DNA of 21,124 nucleotides from Chara braunii (lineage: Eukaryota > Streptophyta > Charophyceae > Charales > Characeae). The notes beneath the pieces were generated by a model. It saw only the letters and a list, made by a program, of their open reading frames with translations, was not told the origin of the DNA and did not search any database. The DNA lies in the NCBI GenBank assembly GCA_003427395.1, contig BFEA01000443.1, positions 1,052,839 to 1,073,962 on the forward strand, given 5' to 3'. Both the position numbers and the translations under genes were made by a program. Of the stretch, positions 17,503-21,124 are shown one piece after another (the stretch's first letter is position 1; each line of letters starts with the position of its first letter).

Positions 17503-18300
17503 TCAGAAGTCCCAATCCTCTATCTCCTCATCCTCGTCCCCATCATTGAAGTCGTCCTCTTCGTCGTAGAACAACTCTTTCACCCCCTCCAGAAATGTCT
17601 CCCCTATTGCCACATTTCTATACACTATCCCCCAATGTACAGGGCTAGAGACATAAATATTGTGCATGCTAAGGCAGGTTAGTATCTCGGCCAGTTCGTC
17701 CGCCCAGTTCCTCTCAAACGGCCTCATTTCTACTAACAACCGAAAGAAATTCTGCCTAGCGCATTGGTATAGTCCAAGGTTCGTCATGGACTGACATATC
17801 CTTACCAGCCTGCTCCGGGTTCCAAACACCGCATCCACTAGGAAGGGGGGCAGCACGCATCGCATGGTTCTGACGGGCCGCCTTATGTTTCCTCTATCCC
17901 CAAGTTCCACCCGCACATCTACCCTTTCCATTTCCATCTCCCTTCGCTGACACGCGACCCACACAACCTCCGCTTCAGCCTTCCTAAACAGCTCGTCCGG
18001 CGCATTCCCGAGTGCCAACTCTACGACCATAGCATTCTCTCCATCTTGCGGCAAATAGACCCACCCTCAAGCTTCTACTGTTCTCCGGAACTCCAAATCC
18101 ATTAAACTTGGCGACAACCTTGTCAAGCTAACATTCGGCCATACCGTCTCTATCCATAGGAACGCGTCCTCCCCTTCCAGCATTATGGTTTGATATGCTG
18201 GTTCAAGGTTTGTCAACGCCCCATCTTCCGGGAGGACAACCGACACCCCATCCTTTACGTCTACTGGCATCTAAGTCGGGGGAGACAACCATCGCGCCAT
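17503..18300 (-). pseudogene. Tandem paralogue P1, two nonsense codons
   Basis: The frame opens at ATG 18300 (MARWLSPPT), meets TAG at 18273-18271, continues from MPVDVKDGVSVVLPEDG to a TGA at 18069-18067, and then runs open to the stop at 17503: 266 codons in one frame. Both stops fall where the alignment with P3 continues without a gap. Shared motifs are VVLPEDG (P3 EISLPSR), AFLWIETVW (P3 VYLVIELEW), RCVLPPFLVDAVFGT (P3 MSLPPFLLRRMRG), NFFRLLVEMRPFERNWADEL, AEILTCLS, and YRNVAIGETFLEGVKELFYD. The C-terminal 20 residues are almost wholly Asp/Glu (DEEDDFNDGDEDEEIEDWDF), an acidic tail absent from P2 and P3. The function is unknown. The gap to P2 is only 62 bp. Confidence 0.7.
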
Positions 18301-20213
18301 CTTGTTTCCAGCACCCGACCCCTGTTTTCATGAAAGAGTACCAACCGATTCTTCTGGTCAGGTCAACCCTTTTTTCTAAATGAGGATTATTTTAGACCCC
18401 CCATTAAGGTCTCCCTAATTTACCTCCCCCTTTTCCTAAGTACCCCCTTTCCATAATTCCCTCGGCCGGCCATCCATTTCCCCACATTCCTTTTCTTGGT
18501 TTGATTCCATCTAACATCTATCCTTCTTCCTTCCGATCATCTCTCACTCGTGTGGACTTAGAAGGGAGGGGGAATAGGCTTAGAAGAATGTCCGTCCAAC
18601 AATCCAAGCTCAATCAATCTTTACGGGGGAGGGAACACATAAAAAAAATCAGACAATCTCACATACGGGCTGGTCATCTCCTCACCGGTCATCCCAATAT
18701 GGTCTCTCCGCGGGTACTATCAGTAGAGTTTTATCCCATACCTCAAACGCAGCTCAACCGTCGCGAGCGCGGTACCTAGGTCTCGGCAAGGCATTCGCCC
18801 TTTCCTCCTTACCCAGAATACCCCATCCCGTCTTGCTGCTTTGCACATCCATACCGACACCGAGGGTTACCTCGAGTGCCTAAATACAGGGACAAAGTCA
18901 ACCGTCTGGACATTCACTTCCATCGGTCCGACAAGAATCAGCCTTTCCCAAAACCATGCTACGAGAGGCTACTAATCGCCTTCGAGGCTCCGTCTTTGTC
19001 CGCATGCAGTGGTACTCCCTCCACCAGCCAACAGACTAAGCCCCGCCTGAGGAGATTTCACACCCCGTCCAGCAGATCATCGAGCCGAGGCTTGTCACCA
19101 CTCGAACGAGAATGCTACTAATCAACCGACGTGATAAACTCCCGTCCGACAGCTCGGTGGTCTGACCTCCACATACAAACACACGACAACCTACAAAAGA
19201 GAACAACGTTTCACAACCCGCACTGGCCAGTGCAGACCAATCCTTTCCTTCCGAAAGACAGGACGCTCGAATCTCATCATGCAAACACAAGAGTCAAGTG
19301 GGACACACATAGTACAAGTGTTATTCCCTTGGTGCACCCAACGCTTCCTACCCATAACTCACAAAATTTCTCTCAGGACAATGGGTGTTACTCCCCCTAC
19401 TTTCATACATAGTGGTTGGTTCCTTCTCGTGAGAATCTTCAAGGGTGAGCTAATTTTCCTTGGAGTCTAGCAACTCCCTTCATTTCCCTTCTCTTCACTT
19501 GTCTGTCCTTTCATAGGGTAGGATTGTTCCTTCTTGGTGACCCGTTGTGTTCATGTTGGTTCCTTCAAGCATTTAAAAAAAAAGTGCAAAGTGCATGAGC
19601 CCACTGAGCTCAACGAAGAAGTTAGGAGGGCACCCGTTTGGTCGGATCACTCCTTCGCGGGATTTTCATTGGAACCTGGCCTAAGCCAAGCACCAACCAC
19701 CTGCCAGGTAACCGGAACCCTTATTTCATACGAAGAGGAAGGGTCTACCTGCGACTTGCCCAAGGCTTCCCCGGACTGGCGAACACCAACACCGGACGAA
19801 GGAGGGCTAGAATCGTTCCTCAAAGGAAAGGCTGATAAAGTGCATAGCATGCATGTTATACCTCCAGGCCTGGCCATGCCATGCGCCCAACCACTCTCAA
19901 ATCTGATTTCTCACAAGGGGAAGAGCAAACACAAGTCCATTTTCCTTATCTTGGGTTGTGTACACGTCCAATGCGTCGGGCGCCCAATCGGAATCGCAAG
20001 GGTCAATTTAACCCCATGCCCGTCACCTCCACCATTTTTGTAGGGCCAAACCCCGGTAGACTTTCGAGCCTTAGTCGACCCCACTGCGGGTCCCCGTTGG
20101 CTCGGCCCGCCCACACTCATGCTTAGGGCGCGGGCCATTCGTCCCAGGGTCACCCCCACCTAGTGCTTTGAGATGGATGGGGGTGGGCCATTGCGCGACA
20201 AAACTTTGACATT
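18301..20213. other. Long stretch without supported gene
   Basis: No domain or conserved motif was found in any frame. The longest plus frame, 19534-20043, begins at TTG and shows no family features. In minus sense near 18730-18900 there are short coding-like fragments (for example DGVFWVRRKGR) too weak to call a fifth paralogue. At about 19390-19412 the minus strand reads GTAGGGGGAGTAACACCC, which resembles a PPT/LTR border of another element. At 20099-20130 GGCCCGCCC and GGGCGCGGGCC can pair with a bulge. Confidence 0.4.
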
Positions 20214-20283
20214 GGGGATGTAGCTCAGCCCTCACGCAGGGTGGTAGTCTCGCTGGTCATTCCACAATGCTGATTTTTTTTTT
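20214..20283 (+). other. tRNA-Ala-like fragment with T-run, possible SINE head
   Basis: GGGGATGTAGCTCAG matches the 5' end, D-stem and A box of eukaryotic tRNA-Ala. TGGTAG, which should follow directly, comes after 13 extra bases, CCCTCACGCAGGG, themselves a small hairpin. TCTCGCTGG follows, then GGTCATTCC, a weak B-box likeness, and a T-run at about 20273-20283 that could end Pol III transcription. There is no complete cloverleaf, no anticodon arm and no T-arm. A decayed tRNA-derived SINE head or tRNA fragment is the best reading; a functional tRNA is not. Confidence 0.4.
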
Positions 20284-21124
20284 ATTCTTTGTTGTGTTCT
20301 CATGTAATTACTTCTTCCAATACGCAGGCAGTCCAAGGATTATTTGAGTGTTTCTCTTCTCTTGTGAGTAGGCTAAGTGTCATCCTTAGGCCGCACACCA
20401 TTTCCCTAAGCAATGTGGCTATATGGCGTCGTCGGGGTGTGGTGGAGCTGTCCTCCCCCTCGCCTCTACGCATCCATCGGGTCTCATAATTTGTTGTTTT
20501 CCTTTTTGAAGTAGGCCCCTTAGTCTTTTCGGGGTCCTCATATGCATGCACACATAACATCACAGTTTTCTTGGTACGATTGCACTCTCATTTGCACTCC
20601 AAGTCCTCAAGCGCAAAAAGTAATTTTCGTGGGTTGGCTCAATGTCAAGGGTCCCATAGCCCCTTTGTCCCTCTTCCCTTTCACTCTTGGTGCCCAATTC
20701 CTCTCGCCCCTATCCCGCTCAAGGCATTTTTAGTCATCACTCACCTGCACAATCCCACACAAGCAAGGAGATCCATACAATCCCCCGTTGGGGTTCAACA
20801 CATAGCCCTTCCTACATGCTTATCTTTTCAAATCCTTTGGCTGCTCTTTGTTCCCTCTTGATGCTCAATCAGCCCATTATCTCCTCATAGTCATGCAATC
20901 GGGGAATAGTTGAGTCAAACTGACCTCACTTTCAACTTAAGTTTTCTTCCGGATTCCGCCTCTCTCCCACTTTTTCAACCGTCCGTTCTCTTTTGCCTCC
21001 TTGGTAGCACAAGGGATCGACTATCCCCCCCTTGCCCTCTTTTTCCACCAAGTGAAGTCTGATTTCGTTCACCGTCCGTAACCTCGCAATGTTCCCAAGT
21101 GAGGGGAGAAGGGTTGGTCATATG
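20284..21124. other. Stretch without supported gene
   Basis: Only short open frames with no domain features are present on either strand. Nothing repeats visibly within the segment or matches the left end of the window well enough to propose an LTR partner. Confidence 0.4.

Noticed and set aside
18541-18900. Fifth paralogue (P0) upstream of P1
   Set aside because: A few short fragments resemble family strands, but no ordered motif series survives in any frame.
19534-20043. 169-codon plus-strand ORF
   Set aside because: It starts at TTG and has no domain, no compositional bias typical of coding and no homologous copy in the window. The length is possible by chance.
20214-20283. Functional tRNA-Ala gene
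   Set aside because: There is no anticodon arm or T-arm, and 13 bases interrupt the D-arm region.

Overview
The window looks like repeat-dense eukaryotic DNA. There are no closely packed genes or operon signals, the reading frames are broken, transposons are nested inside one another, tandem repeats are abundant, and an unsequenced gap lies at 10251-11081. The polyprotein style (gag and pol apparently in one frame, an 'RDAGSLPQADLL' RT region, a YIDDNPIKG active site) recalls Ty3/gypsy elements of charophyte algae such as Chara, with fungal Ty3 elements as the alternative. That organism call is inference from remembered family style, not a database result.

Layout. (1) 1-5071 has no convincing gene. 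It holds pyrimidine-rich DNA, two related polypurine-tract/LTR-start motifs (about 1200-1240 and 2641-2690, both for minus-strand elements) and several tandem repeats with periods of 63, 54, 40, 29 and 26 bp. (2) 5072-13978 is a decayed Ty3/gypsy retrotransposon on the minus strand. Read right to left it has a charged Gag leader, Gag capsid, CCHC zinc knuckle, linker, aspartic protease, RT, RNase H and integrase HHCC zinc domain. No integrase catalytic core is recognisable. Instead there is a Cys-rich and then acidic C-terminal ORF ending at 5072. At least ten nonsense codons and three frameshifts interrupt it. (3) Two DNA transposons sit inside it. One is a hAT-like element at 10183-11763 with CAGGG termini and an 8-bp target duplication; removing it restores the frame between the Gag linker and the protease. 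The other is a terminal-inverted-repeat element at 5993-6352 rich in GGACGTCC palindromes. (4) 14398-18300 holds the most unusual content: four tandem, same-strand, mutually diverged copies (P1 to P4, about 250-265 codons each) of a protein family I do not recognise. P3 (15309-16100) is intact; the other three have nonsense codons, and P2 also carries a long-armed foldback MITE (16892-17220). (5) 18301-21124 has no supported gene, but a tRNA-Ala-like fragment followed by a T-run lies at about 20214-20283.

How it fits together. P1-P4 precede gag on the same strand and have decayed in a similar way. One reading is that they are extra 5' ORFs of a very large retrotransposon; the other is a host tandem family beside which the element landed. 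No pair of LTRs bounding the whole unit is visible, so the window does not settle this. The DNA transposons and MITE arrived after these coding units existed, because each interrupts a recognisable reading frame.
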